The notes under the pieces are model-generated. The model had not been told where the DNA came from. It made no database searches and saw nothing but the letters and a program-made list of their open reading frames with translations. Source: Capitulum mitella (taxonomy: Eukaryota > Arthropoda > Thecostraca > Pollicipedomorpha > Pollicipedidae). From it: DNA of 64,000 bases. Positions 1 through 11,730 of this stretch are shown piece by piece (positions within the stretch are counted from its first letter, which is position 1; each line of letters starts with the position of its first letter). Position numbers and translations under genes: made by a program. The stretch covers positions 8,687,838 to 8,751,837 of the forward strand of contig CP099842.1 of the NCBI GenBank assembly GCA_030062745.1, read 5' to 3'.

Positions 1-583
1 AGGCTGGAGCCGCCTCCCGGAAGCGCGCTACGCAATGAACGACGCAGTCAAGTTCGATCGACGGCCGTCTCCAATTATTGGACGCGGAGAGATCCATCGC
101 CACGAACGACGGACGCCTAACGTCCGAAAACAAGCCACCGGGCCGCGCATCGCTCTGCTATCTCCACAAATTGGCCAGCATCTGGTTTTAGAGGCACTTT
201 TCACAGGGGAGCAGAACGCCAGGTCACAGACCCACTCCGTCTGGCCACAAAATGGCGAGCAGCCGCGCCTTGGATGCGGCTCGGACTTGGGCCGTAGCCG
301 CCGATGTGGACGGGACGCCGGGTCTGGCGAGAGGCTGGCTACCAAGAGTCGCTGCCACACGTCCCAGTGAGGCCAGACGGCGACGGCCGACGAGGCGACG
401 GCCAGCAGCAGACGAGCGACATCGTCTGCCGTAAGGCCTAGCAACACGCCGATTACTCGGGGCATTTCTGGTCCGACGAAAAGAGACGTCCGATCCGATC
501 TGAGACGCGGCGACTGGCACCAAAAACCAGAACCGGCTTAAAGTTTCGTCAGACGAACGCATCCCGTTACCAGGGGACATCAA

Positions 584-2227
584 ACGCCCGTGGAATCAAA
601 GTACTGCCAACATCATAATTTCTGTTTGGTGCTTTCGGGGCCCGGTGTAGCGTCGTGCGTCACCCCGAGAGGCGTCCTGTGTAATCCGCAGAGGTACGAG
701 ATGCGGCGATATTGTGCGGTCCTAGCTCGTTGGAATTCAATGCGGGAAAATTACATTTCCCAACACAAACTCGGTGAACAAAAGAATGGAATCAGCGCAG
801 ATTGGGGGCATTGCATATTTGTGGAGCAGAGTCGGAGAAGATCTTACGGAAACCTAACCAAAGTTATGGAACGATAATGCTGGATGAAAATGACCAGCGC
901 TTGCTTGCTAAGGTTAGCTATTACTATTTTTAACGCTGCGCCAGGTTATAGCGATGTGTAAGCTACAAGAAGTCAGACGAAGCAAAAACAATAAAAACCG
1001 TATTCCAAGATTTTAATTATTCATACCAGCGTCCTAGACGCAGTTTCTTTCGACATTTTGTAATTTTCCGCTCTATAAGAGAGAGGTCCTACACCGGAAT
1101 TTCGGCATTCAGTGTAACGTCTAAGTTAGCAAGAAGCTTACGTCTCGGGTTTTCAGGGATTTCAGGCGTCTCTCTTTCTCTTGGTAGACCAGTCATTACA
1201 CCTAAACCGCGGGCCATCTCGTCTCACTTCGAATAAATGAAAAGACGAACACCATCGCTCTTAGCTCCTTCGATCATTCAAGGTCGTCTCTTGGTAACTT
1301 GACTCATATTGCACCCAGTGCTCGCTTCATTTTGCACCTTTGTTGTTTTTCGCACTGTTTTTCCGCAATATGTCTGACGTGGTCGGCAGTTATATGACAA
1401 GGTCGTTGTTCTTTAGTTGGCAGGGCGGCTGGACCCGCTGGTACCCGCATGTCAGATGACAGCCAAGGAGAGGAACCCACTGGCACTTCACAAGCCAAAG
1501 TTTTATGCCAAAGAAAAAATAAACAAAACAAAAACAAGAAAATAAAACGTAACCTGGAACTGTACGACCGTGTGAGGATTCGAGACACCATAATCTCTCT
1601 TAACATGCTTTACTTAAACTCTAATTCTGAATTTCACCCCAGAAGAATGTGTGGTTTAATAAGAAGAAATAAACATGCAAAATTTCTCCCACCGAATGAG
1701 CCTCAAGCAGCACCAAAATAACGTAAGTAGCTTACTTCAAGCGCCCAAAAGGATGCATACGATAAAAGTCAAACATCAATGATAAAGCGAGGCGAAGGAA
1801 CGCCAGTATAAAGCGCTTCCGTTGAACTCTCACAACTGGCCAACAATAGCGGAAAAATGCCAACGAACGCGTTCTTTTATACATTATTCTTCCATCACGT
1901 ATCTTATTGATAACGATTTTACGCTTCACGCGTATCGGCAGTGCAAGATCGGGACAATGGACGCAACTACAAACTCCAGTATAAACAATCTGCCGTTGTG
2001 TGCCAGACATCTGCCGTTCCATTGCCAACAGTATAGCCAGAGGGGAATCAGGAAGTTTAGATGAACCCCTTAATACTGTTTGTCCGTTCTCTTATCATAT
2101 GACTAGGTTTACGTGGTCAAACGTTTTGCATCGTCAACATACTGCTTTACTCTTGAACTTACTGCTGTCTAACAAGAAGTCTTGTCCCGCGCAGCTCGAC
2201 AGTTGACCGCGCTGCGAGCCAGACCAC
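584..2227. other. Intergenic or intronic sequence (copy 1), no gene recognised
   Basis: No protein domain, RNA gene or transposon was recognised here or in the matching part of copy 2 (16622-18269). Short open frames exist on both strands, but they have ordinary composition and indels between the copies disrupt them. The first ~580 bases of the block are GC-rich and contain overlapping frames on both strands that I regard as chance. Confidence 0.5.
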
Positions 2228-2460
2228 TCACCGACGCCGCAGATAAGTGGTCCGGGACCACACGCCGACGGCACAGACCAGTGATCCGGGATCACTTATC
2301 GACATCACGGGCCAGTGATTCCGCCGGCATCACAGACGAGCGATTCGGGACCACCCATCGACGTCGCGGTCCAGTGATCCGGGACCACTTTCCGACGTCA
2401 TAGACCAGGAATCGGGGACCACTCAGCGACGACGCAGACCAGTATTCCGAGACCACTTAC
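2228..2460 (-). repeat. 34-bp minisatellite derived from an exon end and splice donor (copy 1)
   Basis: About 6.5 units of 34 bases (one shortened to 25) abut the methyltransferase exon. On the minus strand each unit resembles the last ~24 bases of the exon (GATCNCTGGTCTGCGACGTCG) followed by the donor region (GTAAGTGGTCC). Only the unit joined to the exon keeps GT at the donor position; the others read CT, GA, AT or similar. The copy 2 array has only about 3.5 units. Confidence 0.85.
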
Positions 2461-2650
2461 CGACGTCGCAGACCAGCGATCCAGGCTCCAGCTCGGCCAG
2501 GAACTGGCGGACGCGCGGCCACGGCCGGTGCCGCAGGTCGGTCAGCCGCTCGGCCATCTGGCCGTATACGTCGTGCACGTACGTCTTCTCCAGCGCGACC
2601 GAGCGCGCCTCGCGCTCCCGGCGGCCCGCCTCCTCCTCGTCCGGCGGCAT
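2461..2650 (-). CDS. Duplicate first coding exon of the tRNA methyltransferase (copy 1)
   Basis: This is the equivalent in copy 1 of the exon at 18404-18593. It encodes the same 63 residues, including the TYVHDVY, PWPRVRQFL and GSLVCDVG segments; the base changes I noticed are silent (for example CCC to CCT in the EPG triplet). The GTAAGT donor and the upstream in-frame TGA are also kept. In the assembled order it lies downstream (minus strand) of the exon at 11731-11837, so it cannot splice to that exon colinearly. It either belongs to a second gene whose other exons lie left of base 1, or it is the same exon from the other haplotype. Confidence 0.75.
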
Positions 2651-2689
2651 GGCCGCGCTCGTCCGCACTCGTCCGAGTTCGACCACCCT

Positions 2690-5600
2690 CGCCCGCTCTG
2701 GTCAGCGGCCGCAAGCGCCCGCCCGCGCTCGCTAACGTTCGGCGCCGCCGGTAACCGCTCAGTACACTTCTCTGCTGACCAGATCTCCACGCAGAACCGC
2801 TCGGCGCCGAGGCCGTCAGACGACTGCCCTCGGGGCACGTTCTCGGGCCGCCGCGGTCGTCAGCGAGGAGGGCCTGTCCAGCACGGCAGCTGTCTTCGAC
2901 AACGGGTGCATGCAGAGAACGTCACTGACTTCCCGGCAGTCACGGAGTGACCATCGCCTGTCCGTCATTGGGACTCCTGCTTCCCGAGGGGTGGGCATCG
3001 TCTGGTAGCTTCTCCGTCATTGGCAAAATTCGGCACCACCGCCCTGAAACACATCAAAGCGTTTAAGTTCAACAATCTAACATCACCAGCGATGCGTCGA
3101 CTGCTGCTCGGTCGGCGCGGGAGGGATTCATTTTGCGTGTCACCAATGACGCTGCCAAATGGCGCCGGTAATTGTCTGACGGAAGCTTATCTGAAGGCGG
3201 GCGCCGTGAGTGAGCAGTCCCGGTTTGCCGCAGCGGCTGGTATCTCTGAGCAGCACCGGAAGCAGTTCTGCCGCACTCCCACGCAGATAGCGCGAAATGG
3301 GCCCATTCCGGATGCCGACGCGGAACCAAATTTCGTCTGCCAAATGCCCAAGCGCTGAGTGCGCTGGTGGGCGTATGGGCCCTGAGACTCTCACACGGTT
3401 GCATGTGTGTTCATTCAACTTGTTTAAATTGAAATGCATGGCTTCGTGGTATAAGCCAATGAAAAAAAAGCACTTCCATGGGCGTCGTTTTCAGGCAAAT
3501 ACCCCTAATCCAAAAGATATGGGGTGAAAATTTAGGCCAAAATAATATGGAACATCTGCAATCCCTTTAGAGACTGTTATCAGCAACTGATGGCCACCAG
3601 TTACTGATGCTCTTAAACAAAGTGTACGAACGTTGCTCAATATCATTGTTCGTATGATATGCTGACGTAATGAAAAAAATGTGTTTGACGATCAAAAGTG
3701 GCGCGACTTATCCCTTATATCTGCGTTGAAAAGCCATGAAGTCTCATGTTTTAACGAGTAATGTTCCATTCTTTTCCCCCAGGAAATAGAGCTCGTCTTA
3801 CTGCTCATGCTAAATCGCCTTCCATTAACCCCCGCCGGACGTGAGGAAATTTCCACTGCGGCGCCAGATGGAATGGGGTGGTTACCACCCTGTGACCATT
3901 CCACTCCGCACAGACAAAGAGTGACGAAACAAAGACGACGGCGTGGCACCTTTTTCTGATTCGGATGATGCCTCCAAGATTTTGTAGCGATTTAGTTTTA
4001 AAAATGATCAATTGTTGCAGTCCGTGATTGCTTTTCCCTTCGGGTCAACAACAGTTCGACAACAGGACGGATATCATTCATGCCTTTGACGTCGATGCTA
4101 GTGCCAAACTATATTTTAAAGTCATACATCGGAGCTGTGATCATCGATAGGGGCAAAAATGATTGTCATTGCATAAGTAACCTGCACAAAGCAGACCGGT
4201 TAGATGCTGTTTTGACGATGCACCGTGCCAGCGACACCATTTGACCTCGCAAAGGTCATCTGCCTTCCAAAACAAAATATGTTGTCGAGAGTACGCCGGA
4301 AAAACTGACCCCATATCTCGTCACCGACTCCAGTGCGCGAGATATGATAGGTCAAACTAAAAAAAATGGATACAAGCCCTGGAGGATGACGCCGTAACTC
4401 GGTGGCCTGACACGACCCGATAATCATTTTCCTCAGACGAAGAAAGGATGCAAGGTTAGCCATCGCAACTTTCAAGCTTTTGACGGCGTCCGTTTGCCGG
4501 TAGTCTAAAAAAACTCATGGGGTGACCATTACTCCCCCGCCCGGCGAAGGTAAATGAGTGAAATCAACATGATCTTCCATCCACTGGCAAAACCAAACAG
4601 AAATAAACCTTCCACACACAGTGTGACGTGATCCTCGGACATTGGCATAACTTCAACCTTTACCTCACGGTATACTGCGAGATAAAGGGTGAAGCTATGC
4701 CGATAATTCCGACCATAGTCGGGACTAATGGCGAAAAACATGTTGGATCCGATCTCGTCGCGTTTAGGTTTTTTCTAGTAAGTTCGTTCGTTATCTTGTA
4801 CATACTTAGTACCAGGTACATGGGCCCAGTGGGTATCTTGTCTGGCTTTGGATGTCAGCTGAAGACGATCCCACAACCGAAGGAAGAAACCTATTCCAAT
4901 AATTTACGATGCTGACATTAAAAGCATTTCATCTGGTACCCGTGGCCGCTCGGGGCTTGAGAACACAGCCGAAAACATTGCAGAGAAACAAAAGAAAGCA
5001 GTATCACCGTCCTTGACACATATTGGGGGGATACATACTTTGGCATCATTAGATCTGCCAGTACACACTGACGCATCAGAAAACTTTCCTACCGACTTGT
5101 TAAAAGTCCGCGACAACAGAAACAATGGCACCAAGGACTCTGAAACCCCGACTCCGGAATCGCCATCTATGGCACCACCAGCTTTCTCATGAAGAATAAT
5201 GGCACCACAAGCTCCGGCAACACACGCCATGGAAGCGCCGTCATCCGACCACAAACAACTGTGGCGCGAGGGTTAGCAATGTAGACTGGCATCACCGATT
5301 ATATCAATGCAAACTCCGCCGCCGCAGCGCCCGAAAACTACAAACACTGGCACGACCAATGCAGGCACCACCGCTCCGGCATCATTGACAGAGGCACTAC
5401 TGGTTCTGTCACAGAGGTTTTATTTCTGGGGCCAGCCGATCAGTCCCTTGTGTAAGATTTTGCAGCGCCGGGTGCAAGGGCATAGTTTTTTTTTTACATT
5501 TGTGGGTGCTTCGGCACCCCGAATATCCCTTGGGCACCCAAAACGATTTGTGAATTTAACATGCAGTCACAAGCTGCGTGGGTTTCAGGGAGGGGCATCC

Positions 5601-6120
5601 CGAAGCATTTTACAAAGTTTCACGTGCCTGGGTGGGTTGGCTTTGAAAAACATCTACGCAGTGACGTCACGTGAACAAGATGTGAGGGGCCAGGGAGCCC
5701 TGAGCAGCGCTGGTGTTCACGTCAATATTTTACCAAGCTTAGAACAGCGTGGGATATCCTGGCAGTTCTGATGTGCGCTGACTTCACCACGCACGTGTTC
5801 ACAAAATTTGCGGATACGAAGAAAGCAGCTGTGAAAAGCAGCTTGTCTTTGTTATGAAACAGAAAATCGTTGCTGATTTTAAGAAAAAAATGTCGTCTCA
5901 TCTTGAAAAAGACAATCCATAACTGCCAATCACTTCCCTCTGTTTCATTGTTTTGATGGTCCAGGCCGAAAATCAGCGAAATTCTTAGACAGGTAACTGG
6001 ATGTTAAAAACAAACAGTGGGTAGGCAAAGTGTGAAAATCAGTCGCGGAACTAACGCAACTTCCAGCTAACCTCGGTTTGGGTGATAACGCCAAGGTCCT
6101 AGCGAAATGCCGGCATGGAG
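2690..6120. other. Sequence upstream of the methyltransferase exon (copy 1), no gene recognised
   Basis: No gene was identified in this stretch or its copy 2 counterpart (18633-22110). The most notable local signal is a palindromic CRE-like TGACGTCA followed by CACGTG-like bases near 5661-5671, present in both copies. Frames such as those near 4904-5254 (minus) show no recognisable domain. Confidence 0.5.
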
Positions 6121-6126
6121 GCCGGG

Positions 6127-6680
6127 CTATTTTTAGCTCATCTCTCCGTTCTCACGCTCGCCGGCCGGCGGTGATCAATGTTTGGCCTGCCGCGACCTGG
6201 CCACTGCGGCGTCTGACCTGATCCGTCTCCGTCTCCACCGACCTGGAGCGGGTCTCGGCGGCAGCGGTGACCGTGGCGGCGGCGGTGGTGGAGTTCCCGG
6301 CCTGCCCTGTCCGGCGGTGGCGGCGGCGGCGACAGCGGCAGGGCGCCGACACTCGGCTCCGGCCGGCCTCCGCTCCGCCGGCGCGTCGCCGCCGACGCAG
6401 CCGACGGCGGATCGAACAGCGCTGACGTCATGCAACGGGGGAGGGGGAGGGGAGCGGCGCGGGCGGGCGGCGCGCCGGCAGCCGACCGCCCTGCCCCCGA
6501 CCGGTGCCGCCATTCATAAAATTAGCCGAACTCTGGCAGAAGCATCCAGTGAGGACAGCGGGGATCACGCCTCCCACCCAGTCACCCAGGCGTCGACACG
6601 CCTCCGCGGGACCCCCACGGCGCGTCGGCGCTCCCCAAGCCTCTCCAGCCCACAGCACCCTTGAGCCGTGCCGCCAGCCC
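6127..6680. promoter_or_regulatory. GC-rich island with MEF2-like and CRE motifs (copy 1)
   Basis: About 550 bases are strongly GC- and CpG-rich against AT-richer flanks. At the left edge is CTATTTTTAG (6127-6136), matching the MEF2 consensus, and inside is TGACGTCA (6423-6430), a full CRE palindrome. A CATAAAAT box (6515-6522) lies about 30 bases before a TCCAGT initiator-like site (6545-6550) on the plus strand. All four are kept in copy 2. No downstream coding exon was recognised, so a promoter role is inference from composition and motifs only. Confidence 0.35.
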
Positions 6681-6944
6681 ACTTCTTCCGGTACACATGA
6701 GACCCACGCAGGTCGATAAGGAGTTGTGTCATCCGCTCGCAGTCATCCAGGGACTGGGCTGTTCACCTGGGACACCCAGCTCTACTAAAGCGCTGTTGTT
6801 CGGAAGTCGAGGAAACCCAAGGAATGGGAGTATGAATGAATTCTCTCGGTGTTCACAAGAGACCCAAAGTTGACGTGGATTGGGACGGGAAGCAAGCCGT
6901 TCTGCTTCCTCTTTCGACCTGATTCCCTAGGCGGCTGACTGGTT

Positions 6945-7205
6945 TCACCCTTCAGCCCGCGCCCGACTGGCAGTCGACACCGATCATGCTCGACTGGAGG
7001 AGGGGCGGTCGACAGTCCCCCCTCTAATTCACGATCCGCTGGTCGCGTGATAAAAACAAGCACATCGTTGGAAAGCTCATGACAAACAGGGCTAGAAACT
7101 GGCATCATTTTTAGTTTTGGGCATGTAAGCTATTTATGACCTAAGTTTTCTCACAGCCGACTGCATGCAACCTAGAAGCGGCCTGGATCTCAAGGGCTGT
7201 GATTA
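6945..7205 (+). repeat. Dispersed repeat, family C (copy 1)
   Basis: About 260 bases, from a GC-rich head (GACTGGCAGTCGAC) through CCCCCCTCTAATTCACGA and AAGCACATCGTTGGAAAGCT to CTCAAGGGCTGTGA, recur diverged at 36893-37157 and, through the large duplication, at 22953-23215. It encodes nothing recognisable and is probably a nonautonomous element or SINE-like repeat. Confidence 0.65.
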
Positions 7206-9740
7206 ATGAAGTCTAGGTAAAGGCATCAATAAACAAGTAAAAGTCCGCAGATGCCGAAACACGTCCAATTTCTCTGATTCGTTCAATATGGACGGAAACG
7301 TTAAATTCAAGACGTAGCGATTTGCGCACCGCTGCATGGCGGGAGCCATAGCCGAACGCGGTACGAAATTTACGGAAACAAATTTGAGTATTTTTTTATT
7401 TTCGGGAAATATGCCTTTCTAAGTGTTGTTTCTTGATCCCAAAGTTTCCTGTGATGGTTTCTCGTGCTTAAATGTTGAAAAAAATCGGTAGTTACCAATC
7501 TACACATTTGGTGATTATCAATCTACACACATTATCAATCTACATCACACACATTTAGTGAAATTTGGTGGTGATACACATTATCATTCTACATCACACA
7601 CATATGGTGAAACTTTATTCGCGAGGGCCTGTTTATTTCCAAAATTTGCATGTTTTTAAACTTCTGAACTTCTCGGTATCATTCGCAATTGTGCGAGCCA
7701 GTTCCATCATTTTCTACCCGATCTGAGTCGTTCATCGCTTTTGTTCGCTTTGTTCATCGATTCTGATGGCAGTGCATTTTGACTCATAACAGTCCTTTAT
7801 GGCCTGACCTCAGGTCAGTGATCGGAGGTCATTGAAATTCTGCCCTTTGACTATAACTGGATGTCTGGATTTCCCCACACTCAAATTATGATAAAAACAT
7901 TCCGTCAATTTTCGAAAAAACGACTCATGTTGAAAACGGGCTTGACCTTAGGTCAGCGACCCGGAAGTTTCCAAAAAGTCTGAGACAACGGATTTGTTGT
8001 CTCTATCAAAATTTCTTATCTCTGAAAGCTTTATTGTAATATCATGTTTTCCAAGAAGTTACACTGCACTTACTTCTAACTTTTTCAACACGAGTCCACT
8101 TGACCTGACCTAGGTCGGACACCTGACTTGACCTGGGGACAGAAGCTTGACACGGGATGTAACAATAATCAAGCAAAAGGTACTCAAAATTTCCTGGCGT
8201 TGCATTAGTTCGTTCTTTTGCAATCTTGGAAAAAATTCAAGGGGACGGTCAAACGTCGTCCCCGTCGTGGCCGGGTTAAAACGTTGGTCTGGATGGTCCA
8301 AAATGTGCGTTCACGTCAAGTGAAGCGCTTGGTCGCAGCGGGAGCTATTTCCGTTATTTAAGTACATCATGTTCAGCTGTCTACAAGCGGAATATCAGCC
8401 ACCTTCTATGTAGTCGGAGAAGCTCATTGACATGGAATGGCCTTCTTTCGGCTGATGAGCCGACAGGAGTGTTGTCAAGAAGGCTGGAAGGACCCTCCTC
8501 ATCCTCCTCCGCCAAACTCGGTGCTTATTCGTCGTTTTTCTAGGTTCTCTGTCAATTTCGTCACCTATCGGCATGTTTTAACGATCATTTAAATAATCAA
8601 GGACGTCTCCTGAGATCACAAACGAAGATTGTGTGCTTTTATTCCTCCCGCAGTGATGCAACCTCAAACTCGACCCTCCACCCCTTCCCTAAGAAAATTC
8701 TGTTTTACTTCCCAGTACAAGCCGCCCAACAGAGGCCGAAAACGAGATAAATGAAACGACCAGTTAATATTGAGCTTGACTCAGCGGCACGGCACTCAGC
8801 GGCATCTTGAGCGGCACGTTTATCGATTACGGCACATTTATCGATAATTTCAACGCTATGGTTGGTCATCATCTTCAAACCGCAAAAACATGTCCGGTCA
8901 AAAGAAGTTAAAGCAACCTGATGTTCTGCCCATGGGCTGCTAAGCTATCGTCTAATTTAATTTCTCTCGCGTGATAAATTTTGATAGCATCTTGAAGGCT
9001 TCAGTCATGTGCTAAGGAATGCAACAAAATGGTTTGTAAACTATCAAAGATCGAACTACACTGTACATATATTGATTAGACAACTGAATTAATAACTGAA
9101 AATATGACCTGATAAAACAAATGTTAAAAAAGCACTCAGATGAAGTGATGAACCGTTTCAGGCTACAAAAGCCTACTGATCGGCCTGAACGTCAAGGAGC
9201 ACATAACCGTGCCATACGCAGGGACCACCTTGACGTGAAGGGAAAAATGTTATTTGTTCGCAGTTCATAGGATTTTGCACCAACATTGCGAGTCTGCAGG
9301 GTACTTGTGGGTATCTATCATTGTGGGTATCACGATGGAGATGGAATCTTGAGAAAACGACAACAGTGCACTTACTCTTTAATGTTTTGTGCTTATGATC
9401 TGCCCAAAGTTTATATAATAATCACTCTCTTCTGGTCCTGTCCGGCGTTGGTATTAATTGTTGGAACTCAGATTGCTTCGTCTGCGGCTTTGTGAGGCAA
9501 ACATTTCTGTAAGTAAAACCATACAATACTTACCATTCGAAGCTATGATCGGGTTCGCAACTCGTAACAAAACCTTCACGTTAACTATTCCGTTTTTTTA
9601 TTCTAGGAAGCCATTTATATGCGCCGTGCAATGCTACCATGCCCGATTTCAATGACATGTGACCCTATCGAACAATAACACAGTTATGAGGGCTCGTTTG
9701 GCATCATCCAATCGACTACAAAAATCGCGGTCATGTTCAC
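7206..9740. other. AT-rich noncoding sequence with AGGTCA half-site pairs (copy 1)
   Basis: No gene was recognised here or in 23216-25720. There are many stops in all frames and several tail-to-tail half-site pairs: TGACCT-C-AGGTCA at 7805-7817, TGACCT-T-AGGTCA at 7943-7955 and TGACCT-AGGTCG at 8106-8117. A short internal repeat of TATCAATCTACACAC-type words occupies about 7490-7600. Confidence 0.5.
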
Positions 9741-9754
9741 ACCGTGACTGATGC

Positions 9755-9982
9755 GATGCCATCAGGTGCTTCACGAGTTCACGCCGTGCCATCAGGCGCT
9801 TCACGAGTTCACGCCGTGCCATCAGGCGCTTCACGAGCTCACGCCGTGCCATCAGGCGCTTCACGAGTTCACGCTGTGCCATCAAGCGCTTCACGAGTTC
9901 CCGCCGTGCCATCAGGCGTTTCACGAGTTCACGCCGTGCCACCAGGCGCTTCACGAGTTTCCGCCGTGCCATCAGGCGCTTA
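9755..9982 (+). repeat. 30-bp minisatellite, about 8 units (copy 1)
   Basis: Nearly identical 30-base units (CACGAGTTCACGCCGTGCCA plus TCAGGCGCTT) repeat about eight times. Because the unit is a multiple of three it opens long frames on both strands with 10-residue periodicity, but no flanking coding evidence supports a protein. Copy 2 carries about five units. Confidence 0.9.
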
Positions 9983-10339
9983 ACTGGGCGGGGGAGCACC
10001 AGTCAGTGATCTCAGCTGCAGCGCTTGTAACGTGTCGCGGTTGTCGCCGTCGGACTTGAGGGCGTGTCGCGATCCGGGTCATTCTGCAGCGCAGTATGGC
10101 CAATACCACGCCGACAGGGCAATACCGTACAAACAGTGACACCCACGCTAAACACACGGATAGCCGACGTGCGATGCTGAACGGGCCTATCATATCAACG
10201 CTTGACACACATGTACGACATTTATACCCTGTTTCAGGCAGGCGCTCATTTTGTTGTCACATGGGAAATTTGTTGTCACAGAGGAAAAGCTGAAGGAAAA
10301 GCACCTATGATCAAGCCTGCAGGCCGTTCAAAGCTATTG

Positions 10340-10984
10340 CTCACCTCAGACGCACCGCGCAGCAAAATTCCAATCAGCGCGCCTCATCGTCACCAAGACC
10401 AGGTCCCACCGGAGCGCCGCCCGACTCAGGACCACCACGCCACTGGGACCAGGTCCCACCGGAGCGCCGGCCGACTCGGGACCACCGCGCCCAGACTGGA
10501 CGGATCCGTCACAGCAGCGGGCCGCAGCGGGCGGCGCCGGGCGATCCGGGACGGACGGACGAGGCGGCGCCGACCCAACGGGGCCGACGGCGGAGGCGGA
10601 GCCGCCCCCGGACGAACGATACCCGACAGGGGCCGCCGCTCCGAACCCCGCCGGGAGCCGACGTCGACGAACCGAACGCCGCAGAATGCGGCCCCCTGTT
10701 GATGTACAGCGAACCTGTCGGACCCGCAGCCGGCTCGGCGCCTCCCGGCGGAGCCCGCGGCGGCGCGGAGAGCGACGCGGAGGGCATCCCGCCGCGCCGG
10801 GCAGCGCCGCCCGCCCGGGACCCGGTGCAGGGTGGCCTCGTTCGGCGGGCTGCAGCCACCTCTCTCGGCTTCGCACCAGACGACTCGCCGGAGGGAAAAT
10901 AACGAGGCGATCAGCAGACTATTTTCAGGCCGTCTTGCGCGGAGCAACTCTTCGAAAAGAAGACGTCGCAGTCGGCGCGTGGCC
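10340..10984. other. GC-rich tract at the end of copy 1, no gene recognised
   Basis: A CpG-rich tract is truncated by the gap; its counterpart at 26222-26815 is followed in copy 2 by a LINE ORF1-like reading frame. Long frames on both strands are Arg/Pro/Gly/Ala-rich and look like composition artefacts. A short direct repeat of GGTCCCACCGGAGCGCC occurs twice near 10403-10470 in copy 1 but once in copy 2. Confidence 0.5.
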
Positions 10985-11484
10985 NNNNNNNNNNNNNNNN
11001 NNNNNNNNNNNNNNNNNNNNNNNNNNNNNNNNNNNNNNNNNNNNNNNNNNNNNNNNNNNNNNNNNNNNNNNNNNNNNNNNNNNNNNNNNNNNNNNNNNNN
11101 NNNNNNNNNNNNNNNNNNNNNNNNNNNNNNNNNNNNNNNNNNNNNNNNNNNNNNNNNNNNNNNNNNNNNNNNNNNNNNNNNNNNNNNNNNNNNNNNNNNN
11201 NNNNNNNNNNNNNNNNNNNNNNNNNNNNNNNNNNNNNNNNNNNNNNNNNNNNNNNNNNNNNNNNNNNNNNNNNNNNNNNNNNNNNNNNNNNNNNNNNNNN
11301 NNNNNNNNNNNNNNNNNNNNNNNNNNNNNNNNNNNNNNNNNNNNNNNNNNNNNNNNNNNNNNNNNNNNNNNNNNNNNNNNNNNNNNNNNNNNNNNNNNNN
11401 NNNNNNNNNNNNNNNNNNNNNNNNNNNNNNNNNNNNNNNNNNNNNNNNNNNNNNNNNNNNNNNNNNNNNNNNNNNNNNNNNNNN
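10985..11484. other. Assembly gap (500 N)
   Basis: A run of exactly 500 N, a conventional placeholder size, separates the right end of duplication copy 1 from unique sequence. Open reading frames running through it are meaningless. Its true length is unknown, and it could hold further exons of the methyltransferase gene, which runs on the minus strand from 11731 towards it. Confidence 0.99.
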
Positions 11485-11730
11485 GGCGTGCGCTCAGCCG
11501 CCCGGAAGGTTGGTTCCCACTCCGCCACCGGAGTCGGCATCGCTATCTTCAGCGGCCGCCGTGCGGCCACAGTGGTGGCGGCCACCGCCGGGCCGGCGAC
11601 CCTGACTGGCCGCCGCGGATCGATCTCGCCAGCTGGCGGCGGCAGGCGCCGCTGGCCGGCACGCAGTAGCTGCTCATAACCCGGCGCCAGCGGGGCCAGT
11701 AGCTGCACTTGACGCGGCCGCCGGTCCTAC

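Larger units (their letters stand above)
1..10984 (+). repeat. Copy 1 of an ~11 kb direct duplication
   Basis: This block repeats, in the same orientation and order, the sequence at 16039-26815. The offset between copies is 16038 at the left edge and 15831 at the right edge; the 207-base difference comes largely from two minisatellites (about 99 and 90 bases) plus small indels. Coding and noncoding parts are both nearly identical. The block starts at or before base 1, and its right end coincides exactly with the start of the N gap, so its true extent is unknown. It contains a methyltransferase first exon, a GC-rich island, a family C dispersed repeat and long stretches with no recognisable gene. 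It may be a real paralogous copy or an alternative haplotype scaffolded in series. Confidence 0.95.

Noticed and set aside
2228-2460. Regularly spaced repeats that might suggest a CRISPR array
   Set aside because: Units are directly adjacent with no unique spacers, derive from an adjacent exon, and the sequence is eukaryotic.
6138-6664. Several long frames in the GC-rich island
   Set aside because: Gly/Ala/Arg/Pro-rich on both strands, changed by trinucleotide indels between the two copies, with no domain.
9649-10059. Frames of 79-116 codons with a 10-residue periodic sequence on both strands
   Set aside because: They are produced by the 30-bp minisatellite, whose length is divisible by three. 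There is no coding support outside the array.
10686-11708. Long frames of 257-327 codons on both strands
   Set aside because: They exist only because they cross the 500-N gap; the flanking translated parts are low-complexity.
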